Positions 28,838-37,613 of a stretch of DNA of 50,614 nucleotides are shown here, piece by piece (position 1 is the first letter of the stretch; each line of letters begins with the position of its first letter). A program made the translations under genes and the position numbers. The notes under the pieces are model-generated. The model had not been told where the DNA came from, searched no databases, and saw nothing but the letters and a program-made list of their open reading frames with translations. The stretch is from assembly GCA_949927585.1 (NCBI GenBank), contig CATLFA010000011.1:1-50614 (forward strand), read 5' to 3'. The stretch is from an uncultured Clostridiaceae bacterium. GTDB taxonomy: Bacteria; Bacillota; Clostridia; TANB77; CAG-508.

Positions 28838-28850
28838 AAATTTCTATTTT

Positions 28851-29561
28851 TTATTTTAGCGCTTCTAATGCTTGTTTTGTTTCTTTATCTTTATCAAATA
28901 AATTTATTATTGCTAATATAATTGCTGTAATTAAAAATGTTACTGCATATACTATTGCACTTGTTTTTATATCTCCTTGTGCTAATCTTGAACCTACTAT
29001 TGTTGATGATATTACTGATGGGAATCTTGCAAATGTTGATATTAGTATGAACCTTAGTGGATTTATTGGTAATAAACCTCCTATATATACTAATAAGTCT
29101 TTTGGTGTTCCTGGTATTAAAAATAGTATTATCATTATTCTTTCTACTTTTTTTGGATTTTTTAGTATTTTACTATTTTCTATTTTGTCTATCTTTTCTT
29201 TTTTGAAAGATTCATATACAAATTTTCTTCCATATTTTCTTACTAGAAAATATAAAATTGCTGTTGTTATGAATACTGATAGTGTTATAAATATTGTTCC
29301 GCCTATACTTCCATAGCACATTCCTGCTAAAATTTCTAATGGCTCTCCTGGTATTACTACAAAAAATATTTGTGCAACTTCTAAAGCAAACAATATAAGC
29401 ATACCTAATATTCCTAAATTATCTATTTTTTCTTTAAATTCTATTTGTCCTTCTTTTGTCGATATATCTTTCATTATTGGTGCTAAATATGCTATTGCTA
29501 TTGCAAATATTGCTATGACTATTACTATTACTACTATATTTATTACTTTTCTCTTATTCAC
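28851..29561 (-). CDS. TVP38/TMEM64 (VTT/DedA-like) membrane protein
   Basis: Starts with GTG after AAGGAG. 236 residues with about six hydrophobic helices. VTT-domain signatures are present: VVIPGEPLEILAGMCYGSIG near 72-91, LFLIPGTPKDLLVYIGGLLP and RFPSVISSTIVGSRLAQGD. Members are implicated in phospholipid or undecaprenyl-lipid movement. Confidence 0.92.
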   Translation of the reverse strand: MNKRKVINIVVIVIVIAIFAIAIAYLAPIMKDISTKEGQIEFKEKIDNLGILGMLILFALEVAQIFFVVIPGEPLEILAGMCYGSIGGTIFITLSVFITTAILYFLVRKYGRKFVYESFKKEKIDKIENSKILKNPKKVERIMIILFLIPGTPKDLLVYIGGLLPINPLRFILISTFARFPSVISSTIVGSRLAQGDIKTSAIVYAVTFLITAIILAIINLFDKDKETKQALEALK

Positions 29562-29658
29562 TTTTGTTCTCCTTATTTTTACTGTTATTTATTATACTAC
29601 TTTTTATTAAAATGTGAATAGGCTTCATAAAATCTTAATAAGTAAAAAATGGAGAGAA

Positions 29659-30390
29659 TTACATTCCTCCATCTACTTTTATAACTGTTCCATTTATATA
29701 TTCTGCATCATCTGATGCTAAAAATAATATTACTTTCGCTATTTCTTCTGGCTCGGCAAATCTTTTTTTGTATATTTTTGCTGTTTCTTCTTCGATAAAT
29801 TCTTGTGGTAACTCTTGGTTCATTGGCGTGTTTACCCAGCCTGGTGCTACTGCGTTTACATTTATGTATGGTGCAAATTGTATACTTAAATTATTGGTTA
29901 AGTTTATTATTGCTGCTTTTGAAGCATCATAATCTATACTTGTTGGGTAGAATGTGTTTATTCCATTTGTTGATGATACATTTATTATTTTTCCACTTTT
30001 GTTTTTTATCATATTTTCACTTACATATTTTGATACTAAGAAGGTACCTATTGTGTTTACTTCTAAGGTTCTTTTCCAGTCTTCTACTGTTCTATCTTCA
30101 AATTCCTTATCTATTGCTATTCCTGCATTATTTACAAGTACATCTATTTTTTCGAATTTTTCTATGGTTTTATTTACCATATCTTGAACTTGTTTCTCAT
30201 TTGAAACATCAGCTTTTACTACTAATGTTTCTATTTTATATTCCTTTTGTAAGTATTCTGATAATTCTTTTGCACTATTTTCGTCTGTTAAATAGTTTAT
30301 TACTACATTATACCCTTTCTTTGCAAATTCAATTGCAGTAGCTTTCCCTATTCCTTTGCTACTTCCTGTGATTAATACAACTTTATTCAT
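29659..30390 (-). CDS. Short-chain dehydrogenase/reductase, FabG-like
   Basis: 243 residues. NAD(P) motif TGSSKGIGKA at 7-16, NNAG near 87, catalytic Ser in INVSSTNGI, catalytic YDASK near 153, then VNAVAPGWVNTPM and the end ASDDAEYINGTVIKVDGGM. It could be the acyl-carrier 3-oxoacyl reductase or a general SDR; the lack of other fatty-acid genes nearby favours the latter. Confidence 0.92.
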   Translation of the reverse strand: MNKVVLITGSSKGIGKATAIEFAKKGYNVVINYLTDENSAKELSEYLQKEYKIETLVVKADVSNEKQVQDMVNKTIEKFEKIDVLVNNAGIAIDKEFEDRTVEDWKRTLEVNTIGTFLVSKYVSENMIKNKSGKIINVSSTNGINTFYPTSIDYDASKAAIINLTNNLSIQFAPYINVNAVAPGWVNTPMNQELPQEFIEEETAKIYKKRFAEPEEIAKVILFLASDDAEYINGTVIKVDGGM

Positions 30391-30452
30391 AAAATTTCTC
30401 CTATTTTTTTAGTTATATTATCATAAGTTTACATTTTTTACAATAAAAATAA

Positions 30453-30510
30453 AAAATAAAAAAGCATATTAAATTCTCAAATTAAAATTAATATGCCTTT
30501 ATTTTTATAA
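30453..30510 (-). terminator. Terminator of the GGGtGRT gene
   Basis: GCATATTAA (30464-30472) pairs with TTAATATGC (30488-30496). On the minus strand it is followed by a long T-run. Confidence 0.8.
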
Positions 30511-30523
30511 TTATCTCTTCAAA

Positions 30524-30557
30524 TGGTAGTGACAAAAACTCCGTCCCATTGTCACCA
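30524..30557. repeat. REP-like palindrome near the end of the GGGtGRT gene
   Basis: TGG-TA-GTGACAA... and ...TTGTCACCA enclose AAACTCCGTCCCA. Read on the minus strand, the block GGGACGGAGTTTTTGTCAC is the kind of GC-rich palindrome seen near IS200-like/RAYT transposases. Confidence 0.6.
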
Positions 30558-30576
30558 TTGTCATCAATCTTTTCCT

Positions 30577-31575
30577 TTATTTCATTGCTTCTTCTACTGC
30601 TACTGCCACTGCTACTGTTGCGCCTACCATTGGGTTATTTCCCATTCCTATTAGTCCCATCATTTCTACATGGGCTGGTACTGATGAGCTTCCTGCAAAT
30701 TGTGCGTCTGAATGCATTCTTCCCATTGTGTCTGTCATTCCGTATGATGCTGGTCCTGCTGCCATGTTGTCTGGGTGAAGTGTTCTTCCTGTTCCTCCTC
30801 CTGATGCTACTGAGAAGTATTTTTTACCTTGTTCTATACATTCTTTTTTGTATGTTCCTGCTACTGGGTGTTGGAATCTTGTTGGGTTTGTTGAGTTTCC
30901 TGTTATTGATACGTCTACTCCTTCCATATGCATTATTGCTACACCTTCTCTTACGTCATTTGCTCCATAGCATCTTACTTTTGCTCTTTCTCCATCTGAG
31001 TATGCTATTTCTTCTAATATATTTACTTTTCCCGTGAAGAAGTCAAAGTCTGTTTTTACATATGTAAATCCATTTATTCTTGATATTACCCCAGCTGCGT
31101 CTTTTCCTAAACCATTTAATATGACTCTTAATGGTTCTTTTCTTACTTTGTTTGCTGATTTTGCAATTCCTATTGCTCCTTCTGCTGCTGCAAAGCTTTC
31201 GTGTCCTGCTAAGAATGCAAAACATTTTGTTTCTTCGCTTAGTAACATTGATGCTAGGTTTCCATGTCCTAATCCTACTTTTCTATCATCTGCTACACTT
31301 CCTGGTATACAGAAGGCTTGCAAACCTTCACCTATTGCTTTTGCGGCTTCATACGCTTTTGTACAACCTTTTTTTATTGCAATTGCTGCACCCAAAGTGT
31401 ATGCCCAACATGCGTTTTCGAAACATATTGTTTGTACTCCTCTTGTTATTTCATAAGGGTTAAATCCTTTTTCTTTACATATATTTAATGCATCTTCGAA
31501 ATCTTTAATTCCGTATTTTTCCATTACTGGTTTTATTTGATCTATTCTTCTTTCATAACTTTCAAATAGTGCCAT
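30577..31575 (-). CDS. GGGtGRT-family protein
   Basis: 332 residues. The naming motif SGGGTGRTLHPDNMAAGPAS is near 266-285, with GSVADDRKVGLGHGNLASML and NGLGKDAAGVISRINGFTYV upstream. An abundant-type, soluble, Gly-rich protein widely present in anaerobic Firmicutes, whose function is not known. It is regularly found next to the NifU-like protein encoded at 31825-32517, as here. RBS TAGGAGGT. Confidence 0.95.
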   Translation of the reverse strand: MALFESYERRIDQIKPVMEKYGIKDFEDALNICKEKGFNPYEITRGVQTICFENACWAYTLGAAIAIKKGCTKAYEAAKAIGEGLQAFCIPGSVADDRKVGLGHGNLASMLLSEETKCFAFLAGHESFAAAEGAIGIAKSANKVRKEPLRVILNGLGKDAAGVISRINGFTYVKTDFDFFTGKVNILEEIAYSDGERAKVRCYGANDVREGVAIMHMEGVDVSITGNSTNPTRFQHPVAGTYKKECIEQGKKYFSVASGGGTGRTLHPDNMAAGPASYGMTDTMGRMHSDAQFAGSSSVPAHVEMMGLIGMGNNPMVGATVAVAVAVEEAMK

Positions 31576-31824
31576 ATTTTACCTCCTACTATATATTAAG
31601 GAACACACTTAAATTTTTATCACATCTACTTAGTTTAAGTTATTTTTCCTCACCTTGTGAATCAATGTTTAAATATTAATAGTGTTCTCCTATTTATTTT
31701 ATAATTCTAGCTTATTTATATATTTTATTTTGATTTTGTTGGTTAGAGATTAGATTCTATGGTAGTTTCTTCGAAGGCGGACGAATACTAGTCGCCCCTA
31801 TAACTATTTCTAATTTCCTATTTA

Positions 31825-32517
31825 CTACTCTTTTCTAGGGTCTATTTTCTTAACCGCTTCGTCAAATCTTCCATATTTTCCGCTTGCTTTTTCTATTGCT
31901 TCTTCTGGTGCTATTCCTGCTTTTATGTTGTCCATCATTTTTCCTAGGTTTACATATTTGTATCCTATTATTGCATTGTCTTTGTCTAAACCTATTTCTA
32001 CTATGTATCCTTCTGCTAGTTCTAGGTATCTTGGTCCTTTTTCTAGTGTTGAGTATATTGTTCCTGTTTGGCTTCTATGTCCTTTTCCTAAGTCTTCCAT
32101 TCCTGCCCCTATTGGTAGGCCTCCTTCTGAAAAGGCTGATTGTGTTCTTCCATATACTATTTGTAAGAATAACTCTCTCATTGCTGTATTTATAGCATCA
32201 CATACTAAGTCTGTGTTTAATGCTTCTAATATTGTTTTCCCTACTAATATTTCTCCTGCCATTGCTGCTGAATGTGTCATTCCACTACATCCTATTGTTT
32301 CTACTAAGGCTTCTTGTATTACTCCTTCTTTTACATTTAAGGTTAGTTTACATGCTCCTTGTTGTGGTGCACACCAACCTATACCATGTGTTAATCCTGA
32401 TATATCTTTTACATCTTTTGCTTTTACCCATTTTCCTTCTTCTGGAATTGGTGCTGGCCCATGGTCTACTCCTTTTGCTACTTTGCACATTTCTTTTACT
32501 TCTTTTGAATAAATCAT
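31825..32517 (-). CDS. NifU-like iron-sulfur scaffold-type protein paired with GGGtGRT
   Basis: The ATG at 32517 (MIYSKEVKEM) is eight bases after AAAGGAG; the upstream ATGs of the frame lack that spacing. 230 residues. An IscU/NifU-like core with Cys motifs GWCAPQQGACKL and TIGCSGMTHSAAMAGEIL, and a C-terminal helical part with IEKASGKYGRFDEAVKK. The family is annotated as an iron-sulfur cluster assembly scaffold. 249 bases separate it from the GGGtGRT gene. Confidence 0.88.
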   Translation of the reverse strand: MIYSKEVKEMCKVAKGVDHGPAPIPEEGKWVKAKDVKDISGLTHGIGWCAPQQGACKLTLNVKEGVIQEALVETIGCSGMTHSAAMAGEILVGKTILEALNTDLVCDAINTAMRELFLQIVYGRTQSAFSEGGLPIGAGMEDLGKGHRSQTGTIYSTLEKGPRYLELAEGYIVEIGLDKDNAIIGYKYVNLGKMMDNIKAGIAPEEAIEKASGKYGRFDEAVKKIDPRKE

Positions 32518-32613
32518 TTTCATTTCTCCTTTCAAAGCTTTTTGTATTATTGTATTCATTTGCCTTTTGCGTTATTATTATATTACTTGTTTATAAAACT
32601 TGCAAGTAAAAGC

Positions 32614-33051
32614 TCATATTTTGTCGTTTTTAATTTTCCATATCATATAATATTCTATTTCTTTGGTATCTTCTTCTATATTTCTATTTATAACTATAAA
32701 TCCATTTTTTTTATAAAACTCCATAGCCTTTGTATTTTTTTCGTATACTTTTAATTTTAGTTCTTTTCTATTTTGTTTTACTTTATTTAATAAGGCGGTT
32801 CCTATTCCTTTATTTTGGTTATTTATATCTATAAAAATTCCTGCTATGTAGTTATCTTTTAGACCTATAAAGCCTACAATTTTTTCTTTTAATGTATATA
32901 CATATATTTCTGCATTTGGCAATTTTTCTTTTACATAGTTGTAATTTTTTTCCCAGTATTGTTTAGAAATAAATTTGTGTGCTTCTATATTTTCTTTTTT
33001 CCATATCTGCATAATTGCTTCTATATCATTTTCCTTAAATTTTCGTATCAT
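32614..33051 (-). CDS. GNAT family N-acetyltransferase
   Basis: The ATG at 33051 (MIRKFKENDI) is preceded by GGAG at six bases. 145 residues. Acetyl-CoA loop NNQNKGIGTALLNKVKQN near 84-101 and the C-terminal VYEKNTKAMEFYKKNGF motif are standard for GNAT enzymes. The substrate cannot be read from sequence. Confidence 0.92.
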   Translation of the reverse strand: MIRKFKENDIEAIMQIWKKENIEAHKFISKQYWEKNYNYVKEKLPNAEIYVYTLKEKIVGFIGLKDNYIAGIFIDINNQNKGIGTALLNKVKQNRKELKLKVYEKNTKAMEFYKKNGFIVINRNIEEDTKEIEYYMIWKIKNDKI

Positions 33052-33130
33052 GTTTTTCTCCATTCTAAGTAATAAATTATTATTTTATTTTTATTATATT
33101 ATCATAAAAGCAGAAAATTATAATTTTTAG

Positions 33131-33580
33131 TTACTTTTTATCTTTCCATTCATGATAAAGTATATCTTTTAAAACTAACATGCTATCTAATTCATTATAT
33201 CCATAATCGTTACTTAAATTATTTAATAGCTTTCTTATTTCTACTGAATATTTAGGTATATCTACTTTATTAGGGTATGTTCCTAATATTGGATATTTTT
33301 TGCTCCAAGCATTTGTCCAGTTTATTTTTCTTTCTACTTCTTCATTAGTATTTTTTATTACTTCTTCTATTTCTTTTACATCAACATCTAGCTCTATTAA
33401 CTCATCTAATGACAAATTGTATAATTTTGCTAATTTTTTTGACTGATAAATATCTGGTATGGTTTCTTGTGTTTCCCATTTTGAAATGGTTTGCCTACTA
33501 ACACCTAATTTTTCTGCAACTGTTTCTTGTGATAAACCTACCTTTTTCCTTGCTTTAAATAAATTATTTCCTAAATTCAT
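33131..33580 (-). CDS. XRE-family helix-turn-helix regulator
   Basis: The ATG at 33580 is seven bases after GGAGGT; the frame could extend five codons to a TTG. An N-terminal Cro/XRE domain (KARKKVGLSQETVAEKLGVS, then RQTISKWETQ) is followed by a C-terminal helical part with no clear ligand domain. The target genes are unknown. Confidence 0.92.
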   Translation of the reverse strand: MNLGNNLFKARKKVGLSQETVAEKLGVSRQTISKWETQETIPDIYQSKKLAKLYNLSLDELIELDVDVKEIEEVIKNTNEEVERKINWTNAWSKKYPILGTYPNKVDIPKYSVEIRKLLNNLSNDYGYNELDSMLVLKDILYHEWKDKK

Positions 33581-33706
33581 TTCATCCACCTCCAAATTAA
33601 GTATACTATTTTGAATTATTTTTTTCTACCAATTGTATTTTACAATTATGCTATTTTTATTGTCAAATTATTTTTGGTCTTTTTCTTTAATTTATATAAA
33701 ATATAA

Positions 33707-33737
33707 AAGATAGGTAATTTTCAATGTTACCTATCTT
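33707..33737 (-). terminator. Hairpin terminator
   Basis: AAGATAGGTAA pairs with TTACCTATCTT around 9 bases; on the minus strand it is followed by TTATATTTTA. It stands just beyond the end of the broken gene at 33742. Confidence 0.75.
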
Positions 33738-33741
33738 ATTT

Positions 33742-33981
33742 CTATTTTATTTTTATAATATCTATATTTGGTTGTAATAATTCTACTACTGTGGCTGAAT
33801 TATTTTTTACTCTTAAAATATCACCACTATTAGCTTTAATTATTACAGCAAAGTGTAAATTAACTACTTGGTATGCAGTATCAACTGTTTCTCCTACTGT
33901 TGTACCATATACAGTTGCATTATTATGCTCTAAATATACGTATAGTGTTGTATATGAGAAAATGTTATTTTCGCCAGGAGC
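33742..33981 (-). pseudogene. C-terminal fragment of a BclA-like or other spore-surface/TNF-fold protein
   Basis: About 79 open codons without any start codon or RBS: it is preceded in frame by two stops. The translation ends in NSGDILRVKNNSATVVELLQ then PNIDIIKIK, a pattern typical of the last strands of BclA/C1q-like domains on exosporium or collagen-like proteins. Everything upstream is missing, so this is a decayed gene end that has kept its terminator. Confidence 0.5.
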
Positions 33982-34035
33982 TTACTAATTAAAAGTATAT
34001 CTAAGCACTTTTTGTTTTATCTAAGCTCCTTTATA

Positions 34036-34386
34036 TTATTTACTTAACATTTTTATTGCTTCTTCTTCATTTTCTACAAAAAATATATCTTTTCCATTAT
34101 TACTTTCATATATAAAGTCTTTTAATGGTTTACTTGTATATTTTGAATAATCTCCATAAATTGCAAACTTAGTTTGATAGTTTATAAATTTTTGTAAAAT
34201 TTCTCCTGCTAATCCTTTGCTTAATATAAAGAAATCTTCTATTACTGCTTCTTTATTTACTGCTATTTTATTACAGTTTGTTTCATATTTTATATTCATA
34301 ATAAAGTCTATTGCTGATTCAATATCTTTTATTATTATTTCATTACTTTTTACTATTGCTATATCTTCTATAATTTTTGTTTCCAT
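34036..34386 (-). CDS. DUF4180 domain protein
   Basis: 116 residues, full length for the family. Conserved blocks: EDFFILSKGLAGEILQKFIN near 50-69, FAIYGDYSKYTSKPLKDFIY and ESNNGKDIFFV. Soluble. The molecular function of DUF4180 is not known. RBS TAGGAGA; a TTGAAA box about 60 bases upstream with an AT-rich -10 suggests its own promoter. Confidence 0.88.
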   Translation of the reverse strand: METKIIEDIAIVKSNEIIIKDIESAIDFIMNIKYETNCNKIAVNKEAVIEDFFILSKGLAGEILQKFINYQTKFAIYGDYSKYTSKPLKDFIYESNNGKDIFFVENEEEAIKMLSK

Positions 34387-34524
34387 ATTATTCTCCTATT
34401 CTAAATAGTAACTTACTATTTCACTTTTTCTTATATTATTATAAATCATTTTTTCAATAGTTTCTAATGTTAAATTTATATATTTGTTCATACTTTCCTA
34501 TTTTCTATATAAGAGTAAATTTAT

Positions 34525-35163
34525 TTATTCCTTTTTTCTTATTGGATGTCTTATTACTGTTTTTAATCTACTTGTTTCACTTCTCCTTGGATCGCTTAAA
34601 TAAATTTCGTGGTGAAAGCGAGTATCGTTAATATCTAGTTCATATCCATTTTCTAACATATATTCGTGCATTAAATTTATTGTTCTAGGCTCATCATCAT
34701 AAGCACCTATGTGCATACATTGAACACAAATGCCTTCATCATAACTTAAAAATTCTACTTTTGAAAAGTCTTGTTTTTTCTTGTTTGTCGCCTCACTAAT
34801 AGCCCAATTGAATTCATCTTTTGTTACAAAATCTGGTAGTCTAATTATTGAAATAAAATTGAATTTTTCTTTGCTTTTATAATCTATTCCATTTTTGTTT
34901 CCTTCTTGCCACCAAAAACCTTCTAGTGGTGGAACTACATATTCAAAATAACCTTTTATTTTATGAGTTGTCTTATAACTCATTTTTATAGTAAATGCTA
35001 TTGCATATAAAAGTCCTATTGTTGCTTTATATTCACTATTTTCTTCGTTTGGGTTTCCTTTTCCTCTAACTGCAATATAGTTCATTTTAGGAATTTTTAT
35101 AATACTTGGTTTGTTTTTTGGCATATAAAATTCCTTATATTCTTTTTTATAGTCAAATGCCAT
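34525..35163 (-). CDS. GyrI-like small-molecule-binding protein (long form)
   Basis: 212 residues. Typical start MAFDYKKEYKEFYMPK, then IPKMNYIAVRGKGNPNEENS and the C-terminal HHEIYLSDPRR. This is the GyrI-like domain family often encoded next to DNA-binding regulators. It begins 19 bases after the previous gene, in an operon with the short GyrI-like protein and the WYL regulator. Confidence 0.9.
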   Translation of the reverse strand: MAFDYKKEYKEFYMPKNKPSIIKIPKMNYIAVRGKGNPNEENSEYKATIGLLYAIAFTIKMSYKTTHKIKGYFEYVVPPLEGFWWQEGNKNGIDYKSKEKFNFISIIRLPDFVTKDEFNWAISEATNKKKQDFSKVEFLSYDEGICVQCMHIGAYDDEPRTINLMHEYMLENGYELDINDTRFHHEIYLSDPRRSETSRLKTVIRHPIRKKE

Positions 35164-35182
35164 TTTATTCTTTCCTTTCTTT

Positions 35183-35647
35183 TTATCCTTCTATTGCAAT
35201 ATAAATATGAATTTCTTGTTTTTGCATATCTTGAGAATTGTTTTGATATTCTTCAAAATCACAAGTATATTTTCTTTTCAGCTCCATATTCCATATTTCT
35301 TGCCATGCTTGTCCTACTGAATTTTGTACATCTCCTATTATAACAAATTTAGCATATTTTCCTTTTGGAATAATAGTACTTACTATTTGTTCATTGTTTT
35401 CTACTTCTTTACTTACTTCTGCTCCTGCAATAAATGTATAAGGTTTTGTATAGTCTCCTTCATATTGTGTGTATAAGCCTATTGTTTTATTATTCGTCTT
35501 ATTTTGTATGTTTTCGTAAAGCCCTTGTGTAAATAACTTTTGCCAAGTTAAACCTATATCTTTCATAGACTTTCCATTTTGATTGGTTGTTTTTATTCTA
35601 ATCCCTTCAATAATTTTTTCTTTTAATTCTACTATTTCATATTTCAT
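35183..35647 (-). CDS. GyrI-like / AraC effector-binding-domain protein (short form)
   Basis: 154 residues. The fold is the ligand-binding domain of BmrR/Rob-type regulators without any DNA-binding part: YEIVELKEKIIEGIRIKTTN, then IPKGKYAKFVIIGDV and QEIWNMELKRKYTCDFEEY. It is 57 bases downstream of the WYL regulator gene. RBS TAGGAGGT. Confidence 0.85.
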   Translation of the reverse strand: MKYEIVELKEKIIEGIRIKTTNQNGKSMKDIGLTWQKLFTQGLYENIQNKTNNKTIGLYTQYEGDYTKPYTFIAGAEVSKEVENNEQIVSTIIPKGKYAKFVIIGDVQNSVGQAWQEIWNMELKRKYTCDFEEYQNNSQDMQKQEIHIYIAIEG

Positions 35648-35704
35648 AATATATACCTCCTAAATGTAAGTATATAATATGTAATTTGACAACTGTATGT
35701 CATA

Positions 35705-36604
35705 TTATAAATAATTTTTTAAACTTTTTTCTAATTTTTCTTTTATAATTTTTTTTGCTCGTTCTGGTGATAATACTTTTATATATTCTCCAAATGATAA
35801 TATATATCCATAAACCCATTCATTTTCTGGGTATTTGACTTTTACAATAAAATTGCCTTTCTCATTTTTAGTAATTTCTTCACTTTCAAATTCATCATAT
35901 ACTCTATAAGCCATGTTTTCATTTATTTCTAATTCAAGTTCTATAATTTTTATATTACATTTTTCTTGTTCTTCATTTTTTGGAAATTGCCTTTCAAAAT
36001 GCTCTTTTAAAATTTCGCACTCTTTTATTCTTGCAATTTTAAATATTCTATAATTTTCCTTATTTCTACAATAACTTATTAAATACCAAGACTTATCTTT
36101 AAACCATATTTGCAATGGTTCAACAATTCTTTTACTCTTTTCTCCATTAGAATTATAATATATAAATTGGATTAGTTGTTTATTTAAAATTGCAGATTTA
36201 ATACTGTCAAATAGTTTTTCTTTCTTATTGTCTTTTTCCCAATTAGAAAAGTCAATTTTAATCCAATCATTTACTTTTTTATTGAATAATGTGCTTAGTT
36301 TCTCCAAAATATCTTTTTCATTTTGTGCCCCTACTTTGCTCATTCCTTGCAATGCAAATAAGATTTGATTTTGCTCTTCTTCTGAAAGAATTGTTTTATT
36401 TAATATATATTCATCTAAAATTCCTATTCCTCCATCTTTTCCCTTACTTGCATAAATTGGTATGTTTGCACTACTTAATGTTTCTATATCTCTGTATATT
36501 GTCCTTGTAGATACTTCAAATTTATTTGCTAGTTCTTTTGCTGTGACTTTTTTCTTTTGCATTAGTATATATATTATTTCAAATAGTCTATTATTTACTT
36601 GCAT
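35705..36604 (-). CDS. YafY-type HTH/WYL transcriptional regulator
   Basis: The ATG at 36604 follows GGGAGG; a TTG lies five codons upstream. 299 residues. The N-terminal winged helix reads KVTAKELANKFEVSTRTIYR; the central WYL domain includes IQFIYYNSNGEKSKRIVEPL and WYLISYCRNKENYRIFKIAR; the C-terminal extension (WCX) ends NYL. WYL regulators sense ligands or nucleic acids. It probably controls its own operon with the two GyrI-like genes. Confidence 0.93.
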   Translation of the reverse strand: MQVNNRLFEIIYILMQKKKVTAKELANKFEVSTRTIYRDIETLSSANIPIYASKGKDGGIGILDEYILNKTILSEEEQNQILFALQGMSKVGAQNEKDILEKLSTLFNKKVNDWIKIDFSNWEKDNKKEKLFDSIKSAILNKQLIQFIYYNSNGEKSKRIVEPLQIWFKDKSWYLISYCRNKENYRIFKIARIKECEILKEHFERQFPKNEEQEKCNIKIIELELEINENMAYRVYDEFESEEITKNEKGNFIVKVKYPENEWVYGYILSFGEYIKVLSPERAKKIIKEKLEKSLKNYL

Positions 36605-36747
36605 GATTTCCTCCCGCAAATATTATATCACATAAATATGACATCTGTCTTTTATATTAAAAAAGAAGATACTTTTTAATATTTCCTCATATCTTGCATT
36701 ATTTATTGTAATCACATCTATACTACAAATTATTATCTTATTTTTTG

Positions 36748-36777
36748 ATTATATCATAAAGGACAAGTAATTTTCAG
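36748..36777 (-). promoter_or_regulatory. SigA-type promoter of the WYL/GyrI operon
   Basis: -10 TATAAT (36748-36753), 17-18 base spacer, -35 TGAAAA or CTGAAA. It overlaps the hairpin at 36760-36793. Confidence 0.65.
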
Positions 36778-36793
36778 CATAATTACTTGTCCT
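36760..36793 (-). terminator. Hairpin terminator overlapping the WYL promoter
   Basis: AGGACAAGTAATT pairs perfectly with AATTACTTGTCCT across an 8-base loop. It ends the transcript of the small membrane protein at 36850. Confidence 0.75.
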
Positions 36794-36849
36794 ATGAATT
36801 ATAATTTAACTATTTTTACCTAAATTATATATATTTTTTAATTTATTAA

Positions 36850-37170
36850 TTACATTAAATTCAAAAAATGTCCTACAACACCAATAATACTTCCTAAAAT
36901 AATAGACATTATTGTCATTGCTATTGGACTTTTTTTATCTTCTTTAGCAACTAAAATAATGACTGGAATTGCCATAAGAACAGCAACAACTCCACCTTTT
37001 AACCACCATAAATTGCTAAACCAATTGATTCCAAATATGACAAAAGGAACTATTAAATAATATACAAATGCTGATATACAAGAGTATTTATCAACTTTCA
37101 TTTTAATCATTGGTAATACATCTATTATTCCTGCAACTATTCCAATCAATAATGTTAATAAGAAATTCAT
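36850..37170 (-). CDS. Small integral membrane protein (106 aa)
   Basis: Four hydrophobic helices: residues 2-20, 31-49, 56-74 and 84-103. A basic loop MIKMKVDKYS lies after the first. RBS AAAGGAGGT. No family recognised; a short helical membrane protein of this type may be a transporter subunit or stress protein. Confidence 0.65.
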   Translation of the reverse strand: MNFLLTLLIGIVAGIIDVLPMIKMKVDKYSCISAFVYYLIVPFVIFGINWFSNLWWLKGGVVAVLMAIPVIILVAKEDKKSPIAMTIMSIILGSIIGVVGHFLNLM

Positions 37171-37235
37171 TTATTCTACCTCCTTTTTAAAGATTTTATT
37201 ACATGTTTTACAAGTTATTTTCATTTCATAACTAA

Positions 37236-37529
37236 CTACTTTTTTTCTAAAATTGTAATTAAAGGCTCATTATCTTTTGGACAGCAAAATCTATTTTTTA
37301 TAATAACTAATTCATCATTACATTTTTGACCTATTTTACTATCTTCAAAATCTAATAACGCACTACCTTGACTTCCACAATTACATTTATATTTTAGCTC
37401 TAATTTATCATAGGTTGAATAACATAAATATCCTATATTTTCATTACATTTATCACAATACATCCATCCACCATAATTGGTTGCTAATCTTGTATTTACT
37501 AACTCTTTATTTTTTAATATTCTTGCCAT
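37236..37529 (-). CDS. Zinc-ribbon-like cysteine protein (97 aa)
   Basis: Cys motifs MYCDKCNENIGYLC, KYKCNCGSQG and NRFCCPKDNEP are typical of small zinc-ribbon proteins. Soluble. RBS AAGGAT. It lies between two membrane-protein genes on the same strand. Confidence 0.65.
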   Translation of the reverse strand: MARILKNKELVNTRLATNYGGWMYCDKCNENIGYLCYSTYDKLELKYKCNCGSQGSALLDFEDSKIGQKCNDELVIIKNRFCCPKDNEPLITILEKK

Positions 37530-37613
37530 AACTTTATATCCTTTCTATATTATGTGATTTATGCTATATATTTTTTATATATTTAATTTCAAAGTTATTT
37601 TCAATCATATTTC

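Noticed and set aside
30549..31037. Long plus-strand reading frames opposite the GGGtGRT gene
   Set aside because: Leu-rich translations without RBS, mirror images of the real minus-strand gene. The same applies to those opposite the NifU-like, fba and BspA-like genes.
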